64,000 bases of DNA, from assembly GCA_002794735.1 (NCBI GenBank), contig NBAZ01000002.1, positions 1,984,001 through 2,048,000 of the forward strand, read 5' to 3'. Below are positions 24,709 to 37,232 of this stretch, piece after piece (within the stretch, counting starts at the first letter, position 1; each line of letters starts with the position of its first letter). Origin of the DNA: Pyrrhoderma lamaoense. Lineage: Eukaryota; Basidiomycota; Agaricomycetes; Hymenochaetales; Hymenochaetaceae. The position numbers and the translations under genes are program-made. Under the pieces are notes generated by a model. It saw nothing but the letters and a program-made list of their open reading frames with translations. It did not search any database and was not told the DNA's origin.

Positions 24709-25468
24709 TGGGGAGGGGCAATCCTCATAAGAAACGCGCGTAAGTTTTTTTTTGTTATTAGTCAGAAATTGTATTATATAAGCGAAATCTATGTGACACT
24801 AGTTTAGAGAAAATAACTTACATCTTCGAGCCGCGATGGCTCTCTCAATAAATTCTTAAAAATAACAGAAATATTACTGTGCGATTCAAAGAAGAAAACC
24901 TAGAAAACTGTTAAGTCGGATTTTCAAATTTTTAAGTTTAAAGAAAGTTATTAAGAGTTTAAGATTTAAAAGTGAAATAACTCAAGAAATACTCAACAAT
25001 TCAAAAATCTAAGATAACAGATTTCAAGATTTTTATTTAAGCTTTTTAAAATAATAGTTAGTTTGGCATAAATTTCAATTTTAAAATTTAAGTCATTGAA
25101 ATAAGTTGTGTAAGACTAATATTTTATCACAGAAATTCGTGGCAATATCGCATATAACTGAGGACTTTGTACGATTTTCGCGAGAATTGAGATAACAAAT
25201 TTTAAAACTTTATTATACCGTCTCTTTGAGCTTCCACTTTATTATTTACATATTATTTTATACAGTGTATATTATTTTTCAACTATTTTCCTTTCATTTT
25301 AACTTTATAATATACATTTTTAAGCTTAAGTTGAATTATTCTATTCATCTGAAATAAGTGTATCTAGTGTAACACAATTTTATCGATAAATAAGCTTATA
25401 TAATACAATTTCTGACTAATATCAAAAAAAAACCTACGCGCGTTTCTTATGAGGATTGCCCCTCCCCA
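24709..25468. mobile_element. MITE-like DNA transposon remnant with long TIRs
   Basis: 760 bp AT-rich element. The left end starts TGGGGAGGGGCAATCCTCAT and the right end is its reverse complement. The terminal inverted repeats extend about 75 bp (24709-24783 and 25394-25468) with few mismatches, and weaker similarity reaches further in (tgtgacactag against tgttacactag). ATTAAGA flanks both sides (24702-24708 and 25469-25475), giving a 7-bp target-site duplication. There is no coding capacity, so it is non-autonomous. The TIR start and TSD length do not let me assign a superfamily with confidence. Confidence 0.85.
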
Positions 25469-26614
25469 ATTAAGACGAGCAAAAGAAGGGTGTGTGCACA
25501 CATATATTACGTAGTGCTCACTGAGTCACTACGACAAATATAATATATGAGATTATAAATAAAAGAGGGACTGATGGGTCTTTCAAGAATTTAAGGTTTA
25601 CCTAACCTCCCATTCCTTCTTTCTTGACAATTATAACAAAATTTCTACTAGCCAAATAAAAAATCACAACATATTTATATATAAGGCTGGGGAAAAATAC
25701 GAGAGGTGTTCTCCACCAAAAAAAATTGATGAGAAAAGAAAAGAGAAAAGAAAAACAATATTGACAGAAGCCCAGAATCTGATGTAGATGAGATTTTCCT
25801 CTATTACTTCTTCGTCTTCTTCATTTTCCCTTCTTAGAGAAGGTGGAATCAACACAGATCAAATACTAAATCCAAAACAAAGTAGCAAAAACAAGGCCCA
25901 GTTTACAAATCCGAGAACAAGTATAGATGTGTGTAATCCCAGATACAAAAAAAAGGAGGTAGAAAGGAAGAAGATGAAAAGCGGAAAGGGAAGGGAATAG
26001 TTGGGTGTTAAAGTGTTAGGTTGAACGTTGAAAATCGAACGTGAACTTCTCATCCCCCCATCAGTCACCTCTCAGAGGGAAATAGAACGGAGGTGAAAGT
26101 AGGTGAAAGTACAGAAGAAAAGAAGAGACGACGAAATAAGGAAATGAATGAATGTGATTTTTGAACACACATACGAAACGAGGTGAGGGCTAAAGTGCGA
26201 TGAAGAAGCAACGAGAGTGATACAAGGTGGAGTTACATTACCAGGGGTAGCAACAAATCAACAAGTCCTAAGGATAGGCAGAGAGAGAAAGCGAGAAAAA
26301 GAAAAGATAGTAGATACTAGAGATGAGCAATGAAAATAGAAAAGGGTAATGAATATGAGAAACATGATGGGAATGTATATTACTATGATTTCAGTGCATG
26401 CAACAGATAGAGTGAGAGACAAAGAGGAAGACAAATTGAGGTAAATAGACGGAGAGAAAACGGACACAGTGAAGAGAGAAGCAACAAAACGGGAGAAAAG
26501 AAGATAGGTCATCAATGGTTATCGTGTGCTTTTAAGATTGAGATATCAAAAATTGGAAAAGAAGGGGTGTGGTAAAAGAAAAGACAAGACGTAATAAAAC
26601 AACCTTCAGGTGTT
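25469..26614. other. intergenic, purine-rich on plus strand
   Basis: Long purine-rich plus-strand stretches (aaagaaaagagaaaagaaaa at about 25733 and again at 26280-26480) correspond to CT-rich minus-strand sequence. They probably form part of the 3' UTR and downstream region of the 26.6 kb gene. No gene was seen. Confidence 0.5.
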
Positions 26615-29440
26615 TTATTTTTCTCGCGATCCGCTATTCGGTGCAAGTCGTCTTGACAGCGTTGCGAGTCTTCTGAACGGAGAAGGCTGTCTCCGATTCA
26701 CGTTGAGTTTTATACCTTCCCAAGGTAAACGCGAGATGTCTACTTCACTCTCAGTGATCCCTCCCTGAAGTGAACTCATGGAGAAATTTGAAATACTTTG
26801 ACTCGGATATGCATTGTGGAAATGCGAAGAACGGACAGGTGCCAATGTGATTGGTATCTCTTCTGATTCGGAAACACGCACGCTTATCCAACCACCATCT
26901 TCGATTTCCCTTTCTCTGTCTATAGCTTCCAGTTCTGTAGACCTTTTCGTCCTAGAAGTCATGTCCGAACTGTGTGCAACAGAGTATACCGAATCAGCAC
27001 TTGACGGAGTAATAGGTGTAATAGGCGCTGTGGCTCCCGCCTGTGGAGGTGGCGGAACAGGGAGCGGCCGCTTATTCATGCTGCTGTCTACCTGGGACTG
27101 AGATGCCAAAGCTCCGTTGTTAGCCGGAGTTGGCACAGTACGTGCTGCATCTTGCGGCCGTATGAACGGAAATCGTAAAGCAGAGGATATACCTTCGGGT
27201 GTCAAGATTGTCGCATCGCTTGTTGCAGAGGTGCTAGTCAGGGTGGCCAAAGTGCTAATAGATTCTGTGGGACTTCGTGGGAACGACAAAGCTGAGCGAT
27301 GAGTAGGAGGAAACGTTGGTCGAGGCGAAATTATTGCACCATGGAGAGTATAGATCGGTGATATAGAACGTGGAAGAGGAGAGATATTATCTGCTACTTC
27401 CGCTCGTTCCGCTGAGTCTGGTGTAAACGAGTGGATAGGATTGGCAGTGGGATCAAGAATTTCGCTAAGTCTGACTGGACCAAATGTCCCGGTATTTTCT
27501 TGTGGACTTTGTGGCCGAGAGCTTGATTGCGCCTGAAAGAAAAATCAAAATAAAGAAATCGACGATCAGTATAGAAGTTTTTCGGTAACAGTTCCAACTC
27601 CCAATAAACTTAAAACAGGTATCTTGTACAAAAAAAGAGGGTGACGATCCGAAAAAAAGAAGCAAAATTAAAGGATAAAAAAAATCTTAGTAAAGAGACC
27701 GTTCTTCGTTCCATTCCGGACGAACATACACATAAGGGGACAAAAAGACAAGACAAGCAAAAGGGAAATCCGAGGACCCCCTTTCATGATTGAAAAAATA
27801 AAATAAAAAAGAAGCGGAGGGGCAGATAAACTTACTTCGTTCATATTCGCCGGCTGCCTTTCTTGCTCTACAGCCGTGGTTTCCGTATTGGCTGTCATAT
27901 CCGCGCCATTCATCACATGTTCTGAAGACTCCGAGACGGGTGGCGGCGGTGGAGGTGCGTCGGCAGTATATGGTGGTGGATCGCTCAGTGGTCGGTAACG
28001 CGGTACATATTCATGTGAGTAGATACCCGAAAGCCTCAACGGCGGTGTGATAGCAGGTGTCGGAGTAAGCACAGGATCTATAGGCGTCCCGCGTACTGAA
28101 GGTGGTGCACTCGTACTGTTACTGAAAGTTGCACTCGCAGAACAATTCCTGATGAAATTCTGCTGATCTACAATAGCAGTGTCAGGAGTCGATGATGGGA
28201 AGGGGACGTGAGAGGGCACGTTCGGGAAACGCAAGGTGATGGCAAGGCGGGCGTTGGAACCAGAACCGGAACGAGCATGCCGGGCGGCTTGCGCTCGAGC
28301 TCCGGCGTGCTCTAGCCAACTGTTTCGTGCACTTGATGCGAGAGTTGTGGGCGTCGTAGGGCTAGTAGGAGGAAATTCAACGCCGACATCGGTATAGGCT
28401 TGCCAGTCCTCCTCCTCGATAGCTTCATCCTGTTCGTGATCATTGACCTCTGTCATATCTAATATAGATTCATCATAATCATCAAAGCCTAATTCCCTGG
28501 GGTATCCCCGACGAGGCTCTAAATCTGCCCAACATTCATCCTCCCACGCTGCTAAAGGGTTTGTTCGTAGTTTATCCTCTTTACTGATCTCCAGTTTATC
28601 GCAAAGGGCAGTTGCAAATGCATTAGGATGTAACAGAACTTCTTGAGGAGTAATGGGGATGATATCTCGAGGAGGACGCCGACCCTGCACCGAAGAAATG
28701 CGCCGAACGATTGCCCGTGCAAACACGGGCGGTTTGATTTCAATCTCTGGTGGGGGTTTAGACATAGGCGTAGGCGTAGTCTTCTTCATATCTGTTAATG
28801 GCTTCCTTGATAAACCAAGCCCTATACCATACCCCAGCTCCTTTTCATACCCAAGTCCGTTTGTATATCCGTAGCTTGCGAGATAAGCCTTGTTTGTTTC
28901 GGCGTGAGGATCCGGTTTTGAATCGTTGCTAGTGTAGTAGTACAAGAAAGCCTCAGTGTTATTATTATCGAGGCCGTCAAAGTGTTCGTCAAAATCATAG
29001 AACCCTTCATCGAATTCTTCGTCTTGCCTAAGTCTCTTATCACCACCCCTATCCTTACTCTTGCTCTTGTCGTTCCTGCCTTTTAGGTTAATCGTCTCCG
29101 CGTCAGATTCGGACTCTGATCCAAAGTCTAAATGCGACACCCTGTCATCCTCTTGTCGCAGCTGCTGCTGCAGCTGATGCGTGGCGATCACACGACGCTT
29201 CTGATCATGTAAGAAGACCTTGTTCAGCTGACTTTGACTGTGCAACACTTGAGTACCAAACTCGACGTCGGTGAGAGGGGACCAGGAGGCATTGAACGTG
29301 AACTCGCTAGGTGAGTAGAGAGCACTTGATCGAGTGCTGTTCGGCGAAGTTGCCGGATCAGGCCGGTAAACATTCCACATGGAACGTGATGACGACGACG
29401 GGCCGGGTCTACTCATCGTGAGGGTGGCAGCGCTGGCCAT
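26615..29440 (-). CDS. large Ser/Pro-rich hypothetical protein
   Basis: Two large exons: 29440 to about 27837, and about 27532 to 26615, separated by an intron of about 300 bp with GTAAGT and CTTTCAG borders. The start is MASAATLTMSRPGPSSSSRS. Notable segments are SESESDAETINL, an acidic EEFDEGFYDFDEHFDGLDNN, a Gly/Tyr-rich YGYTNGLGYEKELGYGIGLG, and a possibly folded block LLHPNAFATALCDKLEISKE through WEDECWADLEPRRGYPRELG. Long disordered Pro/Thr/Ser stretches follow, including PPPPPPVSESSEH. The second exon ends SRRLAPNSGSREK and contains PRSISPIYTLHGAIISPRP. The length is about 840 residues. I do not recognise the family; it looks like a regulatory or scaffold protein, but that is a guess from composition. 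The CT-rich minus-strand region upstream of 29440 fits a promoter. Confidence 0.65.
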
Positions 29441-31718
29441 CGAATGTGGCTACGAATGATGAAAGAGAAAATTGTTAAAGAATCAAAGAGAGAAACGAAG
29501 TGAAAGGGTATAAATGTGAGGGAAGCAAGGTGGAGGATTGAGTAAGAGAGAGGGGGAGAGGTGCTGGAGCGGGGCAGAGATGGGAAAAGAGGAGATTTGA
29601 AAATGACCCGAGGAGATCAGGGAGCTGTCAAAAGAGTTTAACACAAAACAGCGTAAAAAAATAAGAAATCAAAATGGAGCTCAGAGTCAGAAAAGGCAAA
29701 AAAGACACGAAAGGACTGATAAAGTAAATGAAAGGACAGAAACGAGAGAGGGGCTGGGATTCTGCTTTATGAAAGGACGAAACAGCTATGATTGTGTTGA
29801 TTATTAAATATTTGTGTTTCTCGCCTGGGATGCACGCCGCCTCCAACACCACTGGCCCCTTGATAAATCAGCCAGATGGTATCTGAATTGAAATATAGAA
29901 AAACACGATAAAAGGGAAAATAAATGATGAATTGATACTATCTACCCGTTTAAATCCAGCGTGGCTTTAACACGGCCAACACACCGAATGGAGTTCCGCA
30001 CAGCGATCTACTTTAGCGTTCTTTGTTCATACACAACACGTTAGTCAGTTATCAATCTCATCTGGGTTTTTAGAGAAAAAAAAAAGAATATCCTAAGAAA
30101 AAAAATTATGCATACCTTTATCTTCTAGTTATTCTAGTCTGTCCTTTGATCGTTCGGAAGTGATAGGCTCCCGATCCTATCAATTCCAAGTATGGAGGGG
30201 TATCAAGGTCGGAGAGGGGACGTCAAGGAAAGCAAGCGTGACGTCCAGCGTAGCGTCAAGTTTTGATATCAAGGGAGAGGGATATACTCGTGGGTATCAA
30301 CTCTGATTTCCTAACACCCCCCCCCTCCCTCACTCCTTCTGTTATATATTATGCCAGCGCATTTTTTTCTCTCAGTCTTCTGGCGTTCTTTGATCCTTCC
30401 ATAGTAATAATAGCCTATTGTGTGTGTGTGTGCATACATGTACACACAAAAAAAGAAGAATCGCATACCCGTCGAACGGCTCGATGAGACTTCTTTCCCA
30501 TTCAACCTTAACGACGAGGACAGCCGGGAGTGAACTTCCTTCGTGATTTTAGCCCGGGAATTGTGGATTGAGGGTGCCAAGGCCTAAGCAGGCCTAGTTT
30601 CGAGCATAATAAAAATCACGGACTTCTCGAAGCAGATTTACAAATGCCCATTCAGGAATATCGAAGCTCGAACAAAATAAACCTGTTACATTTCGAGCGC
30701 CGAGAGGAGAGTCCCAGGGTGCACAAAGTAAACAATTTAACCGTCGTTTTAAAAACCAGTCATTTATTTCATCTCAATGCCATCCCACCCTCCATCAGTA
30801 AATGTGCGCACCCATATGAACAGATAAATTCGTTGAATTATCCTTGTCACCTTAATACTTCTCAGGTCCTTATAATTAATCTCTCCAGTCAGATTGTGAG
30901 ATTTAAGAGATTACATACATCAGAAATTGCTGGCCGATCAAAACTTCTTTATCCCCGCATCCTCCGGCGGAAACCTCTGGATTACATCAGCAGAAATGTA
31001 AATCCACTAATTGATATTTACCCAGCCCGTCCTCACAAGCGATTATAATTCATGTTATTAATCCCTACATCTTATTTCTCAGAACCTTACATCTAAATTG
31101 TGTTTCGATAAACAAATTTGTTATGCATTTCCTTCATTTCGGCAGACAGAGGAGAAAAAAAAAACAGGTAATAAACAGCTGCGGGCAAGGAAAGCCACAG
31201 ACTTTAAACATACATACAACGGGTTACCGCAGAAAAGAAGTAGAGAAAGAAGTCTCACTGAGAAGTATTCCTCCATGTTAAAATAGTTGAATGTTTTCGT
31301 CGGCATCGAGCCGAAAGCGAGAAGAAGGGGGAAAGAGATAGAAAAGATGTGGAAAGATAAATGAACAAGTCACAGAGATAATGTGGCGGATACGGAGTAG
31401 ATAGAGGAATGGAACAGATAGATAAAACATGACAAACACCATAAGGGAAAAGGTACGTGAAGGAGATAGGACGGACGTGAACGGAAGCGGTTTGTGTACA
31501 GATAAATTTCCTGTACTTGAAACAATTGATAGAAGATGGCAAGGTGTATATATTCAGATGAGGGCATAGAATGATAGATTCTGTAGCGTGGTCCGTTGAG
31601 AGTTAACCGGGTAAATAGCAGTCCAAAACAAGTGTAGACAAGGTAGAAGAAAGGGTAAAAAGTCACAGAAATTCAAGTAAGATGTGAATATAGGAACATT
31701 GATGGCGATCACAATTTG
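29441..31718. other. 2.3 kb intergenic region
   Basis: It contains the CT-rich promoter of the upstream minus-strand gene, a (TG)n run at 30419-30432 next to tacacacaaaaaaa, and homopolymer-rich sequence. A 134-codon plus-strand frame at 30644-31048 has no recognisable motif. No gene called. Confidence 0.5.
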
Positions 31719-34700
31719 TCAGAGAGATATCAAATCACCTCGACAATTCCGACATTGACATATATCTACAAAGCACCCCCTCTGGTCAGGGCGAGATACA
31801 AGAGACTCACGTAACTTGGCAAGTTGTGTCTCCTTCGATACAAATGCAGGTTCGCGTTTCACCTGTGGCTGTGGCTTGCTACTCCCCCACGAGAATGTGG
31901 GTAAGAATCGCGAGAAAGAAGGGACTATAGGAGGTGAGGGTACAACATTATCCTTATGACCGCTTAAGGCATTACGATCGTCCTCGGCCAAATACTGCTT
32001 GCAGCTTGAGCGGTGAGGAGTCTAGTTTCGGGTTTTCAGTGTTCGCGCTGTTAGAAGATAGCGAAATGTCGTTCATATCTGAATGTAAAAGAAAAAAAAT
32101 CGAATGAGCCAACGTACTCGAAGATCTGAGTTGTGGAATAAAAGCCGAACCATAACTTGATTGTCGTGACGAATTGTTAGGCATGTCTCCTTGCTGTCGT
32201 TGAAGGGCCGTTGCTGGAGGACTGGTTCGTGTTAAAGAAGGAATTCGGGAGGGGATATAGGCACTGGTTTACGTTTTGGGGGCGTAGGACTGATTCGAGG
32301 CGAAGTCGGTGACATTCTAGCCTGGATGAATGTCGGCGGGGAACGCGACGGTATACGAGATACAGGAAGTGACCTCGGAGTAGTAACTCTCGGGGTAATA
32401 ATCGGACTTGATCTTTCTGAAGAGAAAGACTCTATTGAACTGGAAGCGGTGGGGGAGGATGGGACATCTGCTGGAGTGCTGTTAGAACGGAGAACACCCC
32501 TTTGCAGATCAGTATTGCGTGCCCGTGGATAGGTAAAAGGCTGTCTTTTTTCCTCTGACAACGACGAAAATGAAGATCTGTTTAAAGAATCTCGGCTTAT
32601 TGAGATAGGGAAGGCAGACACTGATCTATGGGAAACATTTTCCTCCTCTACTTCTTCTTCTAAAACCGCTTCCAACATATTATCTGAATCAGCAGAGCTT
32701 TGTACTGGAAGGATGAACGGAGGCATGTCTTCATCTCCAGTATCTTCAAACTGTAAACGTTGGCTGAAGAGACTTCGATTATCCATAGTCGGAATGGAAC
32801 TAGAGGGGGAGAATCTTCTACACCTTCCAAGCAACCAAAGAAGCGATCAATCTCTTCCTGGGCACGTTGAACTGATCGTTTCGGTCCATCCCGAGGGAAT
32901 GTCCAGGACTTACTCAGTGACGCTCGATTCGCGTGTTGAGAGGGATTCGCTTCAGGTGGTAATAAAGGAACGGGAGTAGGACACGGGGAAGGGGTTGGAG
33001 AAGGAGAGGAAGATGAACCAGAGGTGGATGGGACATCACTTGAGGAGAGTGCAGGAGGTTGGATACGTAAATGTGATAAAGAACGAGGGAACTCTTCATC
33101 TGAGTCGTAAGTGGACGTTGAGCGTGCTGGACTTGTGAAGCTCAAGTCCAAATCATCGTCATCTTCATAGCTTGCTAGTTCGTCTTCATCACTATGGATT
33201 TCGGATTCTTCTTCTACAGCTTTCAACGTGAACGGAGCTTTGAGAGAATAGTGCTCATCCGTTTCAACAGTCGTACAAACCGAATCGACACTCATGAGAC
33301 TATGTTCACTCTTTCTTGATTTAATCTCGTTTGTCATGTAAGATTTAGGAGCATCCGTCGGAATTTTCGGAGTACTGAAAACACCTGCTGCATCGAGTTG
33401 GCCGATGAGTTGTTGGCGGTAAACTTGTTCAGCCGCTAATGCCTCTCGAACTCCTTTGAGTTCGCGTTCTACATCTTTGTAAGAATCCAGTAACAGCTGC
33501 GTTTCAGCGAGCTGGCGCTTGATAACCTGATTATCCTCTTTGAGTGATGTGCATTCCCGTATAGTTTCCTGTAGCTGATTTTGTGTTGATAGAAGCCGTC
33601 TGTTTAAATTGTTGACATTATCCTCCTTCAAACTGAGTTCACGATTAAGGCTGTTCTTCTCAATTTCCAGAAGCCCAATCTTTTCATTTTTCAGCCAATT
33701 CTCACGCTTCTCGGCGCCGAGTTTGCGCTCGAGCACTGCCTTTTCATGACCTATTACTACCTTTGAATGCTCCAAATCATGAACACGCTGCTTCCACCCA
33801 TCGATGTCGCGATGAAGTTCATCACGCTCTGCTTTAAGGTCAGAAACCAGATGGATCATCTCATCGGATTTTTCAGAAGACAAAGCGCTATCATTAGAAT
33901 CTGCTGATACAGGACGAGAATGTGGACGAGAATGGGACTGCGCCCGTAAAGCACGTTCAAGTTCTGCAATCCGGGCGAGAAGAGCCGCGTGAGATTGTTG
34001 CAGGAAGATCTCCTCCGATGAATTTTTCTTGTCTCGCCCTCCTGAGCTACTAGAACTACTAATCGAAGACGACGGGCGTCTCTCCGAAGTTGGTGTGGGC
34101 CCAGGAGTAGGGAGTCCTGTATTAGCAAACGATGAAGAAGGTGACGAAGATGACCCAGAGCGTATATAAGAAATACTGCTCTGTCTCTTCGGACTTGGCA
34201 CAGTACTTGAGGAACTGCTGGACCCCATAGATTGCCTTTGGGAGCTTCTTGATGATCTGAAATTTGAAGAATCTATTCCAATACCATGCTCACGAAGATC
34301 CGGTTTCGATTCGAGATTGAATGTGGCATCAGGCTGGGGGGTTAACGATAGAGCACGGAGACCACTACGAGAGCTTGTACTAGGAGTTGGAGAAGGCGTT
34401 GGCAATGCTGGAGCTGATGAGCTGGATATCAGTGATAAAGGTCGTAGAGAGAGGTTCGCAGGCCTATGACGGCCTGAGACTGAGTTCTTTACCGCATTCG
34501 CTTCGAGTGATGTTTCATATTCGTCAACAATTGATACTGGAGTAGAGGCTGGCGATTGAACAAGCTCTTTAGGTTTGAGACTTTCAATAGTTGTGGAATG
34601 GACGTGTGACTCCTCTTCTTCCTCTTCCTCTTCCAGAAGCGTGTGAAGTTGATCCTTGATCGAAGTTGAAGAGGATAAGAATTTTCCAAAAGAATCTCTC

Positions 34701-35387
34701 TTTACGGAGTGAGAGGATAATCCAAATGAAGAAGATGCCACGGGAAATTTGACTAGACAACACATTAATAACTAGTCTACCAATCAGAAAGCTTACTTAC
34801 ATTCACGGTCGAGAGGCTTGTGTGGGACGCCTTCATTACTTAAGTCCACAATCTCAACTGTGTTTGTATTCGAGCTGAAACTGTCTTTTCCCTCCAAAGC
34901 AAGTAAAGCCCGACGCCTGATTGAGTCCTTATCACCGAAGTTGATATTATCCTCCGAGGAAGACGCAGGGAGATCGGGGAGGGTTAGTCCCATGATTTCA
35001 GCAGACTCAACACGGGTTGAAACCGAAGAACGCCGTCGATGGTGTGAGTTGGGACGAGAGCGTCCCACTATTGAAGATGGTCGAGACTCGGAGTTGGGAG
35101 TAGAAAGTTGATCTGAAATGGAAGATAGTACAGAATTTGCTGAGTTTGAAGCAGAAAACGACATTGAAGAGATAGAGCCGTTTCTTGAGTGTGGACGTCC
35201 AGTTGAACGGGTCGGTGAAAGGGGTGCAGAAAGGTTTGATCCATTTGGTGATTTACCAAATTGGAAAGCACCAAGCTGATGGGGAGAGAAAAAAGGCAAC
35301 TGTTATAGACATAGTCGACTGAGGACTTTAAAAACAAGGGAAACATACACGCTTTTTGGTAAGCATTATCTCTTGCTCCCTGGTCAT
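31719..35387 (-). CDS. large coiled-coil, Ser-rich protein
   Basis: The start MTREQEIMLTKKR at 35387 joins across a 48-bp intron to LPFFSPHQLGAFQFGKSPNG. The N-terminal region is Ser/Arg-rich with many RRRSS-type kinase consensus sites. The centre holds a long coiled coil from about 34000 to 33370 (HAALLARIAELERALRAQSH, SDLKAERDELHRDIDGWKQR, KLGAEKRENWLKNEKIGLLE, ELSLKEDNVNNLNRRLLSTQ). Acidic and Ser-rich parts follow, including ASYEDDDDLDLSFTSPARST and RAQEEIDRFFGCLEG. The frame breaks at a G5 run (32805-32809) and at GG (32260-32261), each healed by one base. The C-terminal region includes PSFSRFLPTFSWGSSKPQPQ, but its last exon structure is unclear. A cytoskeletal or cell-polarity scaffold is plausible, but no family is recognised. 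Confidence 0.6.
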
Positions 35388-35641
35388 CTCTGAGCTTGCG
35401 CCGTGGAGTGCAAGTTCCATTATATATAAGAAAAGAATGTGGTTGCTGGCTAGCTGAATGCAGTAGAAAATAAAGAACGGGCGCACTGCGGCGAAGGCGG
35501 GATACAGAGATGATGGGGGGATACAGAGAGGCGTTGAGAGCGCGACGACGGATTGATGCCTTACTCCTACTAATTGAGGTTACCAAATGATCGACGATCA
35601 AATCTCAGTCTAAATTAGTCACCGGGGTAAGTAATTTAATG

Positions 35642-35659
35642 CGTGTAAATATTTACACG
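35642..35659. promoter_or_regulatory. 18-bp perfect palindrome with two overlapping forkhead-like cores
   Basis: CGTGTAAATATTTACACG is its own reverse complement and contains TGTAAATA on both strands, close to the GTAAAYA forkhead consensus. It lies about 255 bp upstream of the coiled-coil gene start. A regulatory role is inference. Confidence 0.35.
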
Positions 35660-35667
35660 TAAACATC

Positions 35668-35691
35668 CATCATCATCATCATCATCATCAT
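35668..35691. repeat. (CAT)8 microsatellite
   Basis: Eight perfect CAT units in the intergenic region upstream of the coiled-coil gene. Confidence 0.95.
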
Positions 35692-36011
35692 AAACCTCAC
35701 TACTTCCTCTTTCTGCCCTGCTAACCCGAAGCCACCAACTTTTGATGGCAGATCTCATTCTAAACCATTCATCAATACACTAGGTAACATCTTGGATGTT
35801 GCTAAAACATAGTAATCTTTACCTAGGGAACAACTGATATCAGCATGGCTTGACCATAAACATGGTTACAATGTATACAAATAAACACGACTAGCTCTTC
35901 TCATATCCGTATACTAGATTTATAAGCACAGAAGACTCTTTGGACAACACTGAGTACTGAATAGAGAACCATCATTTGTATATAAGCAGCTAGTTTCATA
36001 CGATCACGCTA

Positions 36012-36961
36012 CTAGTTAGAAATACTATGTAATGTTTCTTGTCGACCAACTCTCTCTGCATACTCCTGATCAAGCTCCTGTCCACGTACCCGCCGTCGGA
36101 TCTCAGCCCGTCGAGAAAGACCTACTTCCTTTGCCTCGCGCCGTGCCTGAGAAAGATTCTGCGCAGCAGTCTTATGTCTCCTATCGGACATGGCCGAAGT
36201 GGTAAAAAAGGGAAGGCCAAGCAAGCCGACGGCCTAAAAATATATAATCCACAAGCACAGCAGCAGATGGATGAATAAAACAAAGTAAAAAATTCTGATA
36301 ACACCCGAAAAATTCGAATTGAACTGATGACGAACCGCAATTAAGATCAGCACAACACCTCTGCTATTATCCTCTTCCTTTGAGTCGAAACCTTGTTCAA
36401 AAGTAGAATGAGCCCACTCCGCATGAGTAAAATGGCTTCTACGGTGCACGTGCTCATATGTCCTATTCGCCTTATGAGCTGAAGACGCCGACCTAGGCCC
36501 TACATCATACATAGGAGACGGGAAATCTCGTCTACGCATCTTGCCCGTTAATACATCGTAGGCTGCTTGTATCGCTTGAAATCGCGCGTGGGACACGTCC
36601 GAAGGAAGAGTACGGGCATAAGGCGCATCTGGGTGGTGTATACGTACTAATTGGTAGTCTTGTTTTAACATAATATAAGAAACAATGTTATGATCAGACA
36701 ATAGGCTAAATTTTCCATACATCTGGATTTAATCGACGTTGGAGAAGCACCGGGCTTGAGATGGAAGATTTCATATGGTGACGGTCGTAGATGTTTCGGG
36801 AAAGGAAACTCGACTGTACTTGAGCTGGGATTGACAGATGGATTACTGTAGTCAGCACTCGAGCTCGCAAATCGTATGAAATTCAGGTAGTGTGGATTAA
36901 ATGGTAAGAATCCAGCTTGAGTGAGCTTGAGAGCATGGTTGACATTTCCGTGCCAATGCAT
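36012..36961 (-). CDS. short J-domain protein, possibly mitochondrial membrane
   Basis: The start MHWHGNVNHALKLTQAGFLP at 36961 is followed by a basic, hydroxylated N-terminus that could target mitochondria. The J domain follows: HLRPSPYEIFHLKPGASPTS, then across an intron YYQLVRIHHPDAPYARTLPS and ARFQAIQAAYDVLTGKMRRR. The HPD triad is present, so Hsp70 stimulation is expected. Later exons give a hydrophobic segment (VVLILIAVRHQF and, after an intron, GAVGLLGLPFFTTSA) that may span a membrane. The C-terminus is a charged helix (QNLSQARREAKEVGLSRRAE) ending ETLHSISN. The length is about 255 residues. Resembles small fungal mitochondrial DnaJ-like proteins; the exact ortholog is not identified. 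Confidence 0.7.
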
Positions 36962-37232
36962 TGTCGAAGTTACAGTCCTGAGTCCAAGTACTGATAAGAG
37001 TGGGTGCCGGATATATCCGACATGATAAGATAATAAAATCAGGGGACACTTTAAATCCAATATTCGCTACATGCAACGATACATCACAAAAAAATAACTC
37101 GTCTATGCCCAATACAAGACAGATGTGTACACCAAGATATAAAAAATGCAGAATGCGCATAAAATCATTCGTTTTCCGTCGATTTCTATGAATGGATAGA
37201 ATTAATAAAAATACTTTTGACGTTTCTAAGGC

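Noticed and set aside
30644..31048. 134-codon plus-strand frame as a gene
   Set aside because: No recognisable motif, no supporting splice sites, and a composition like the surrounding noncoding DNA.
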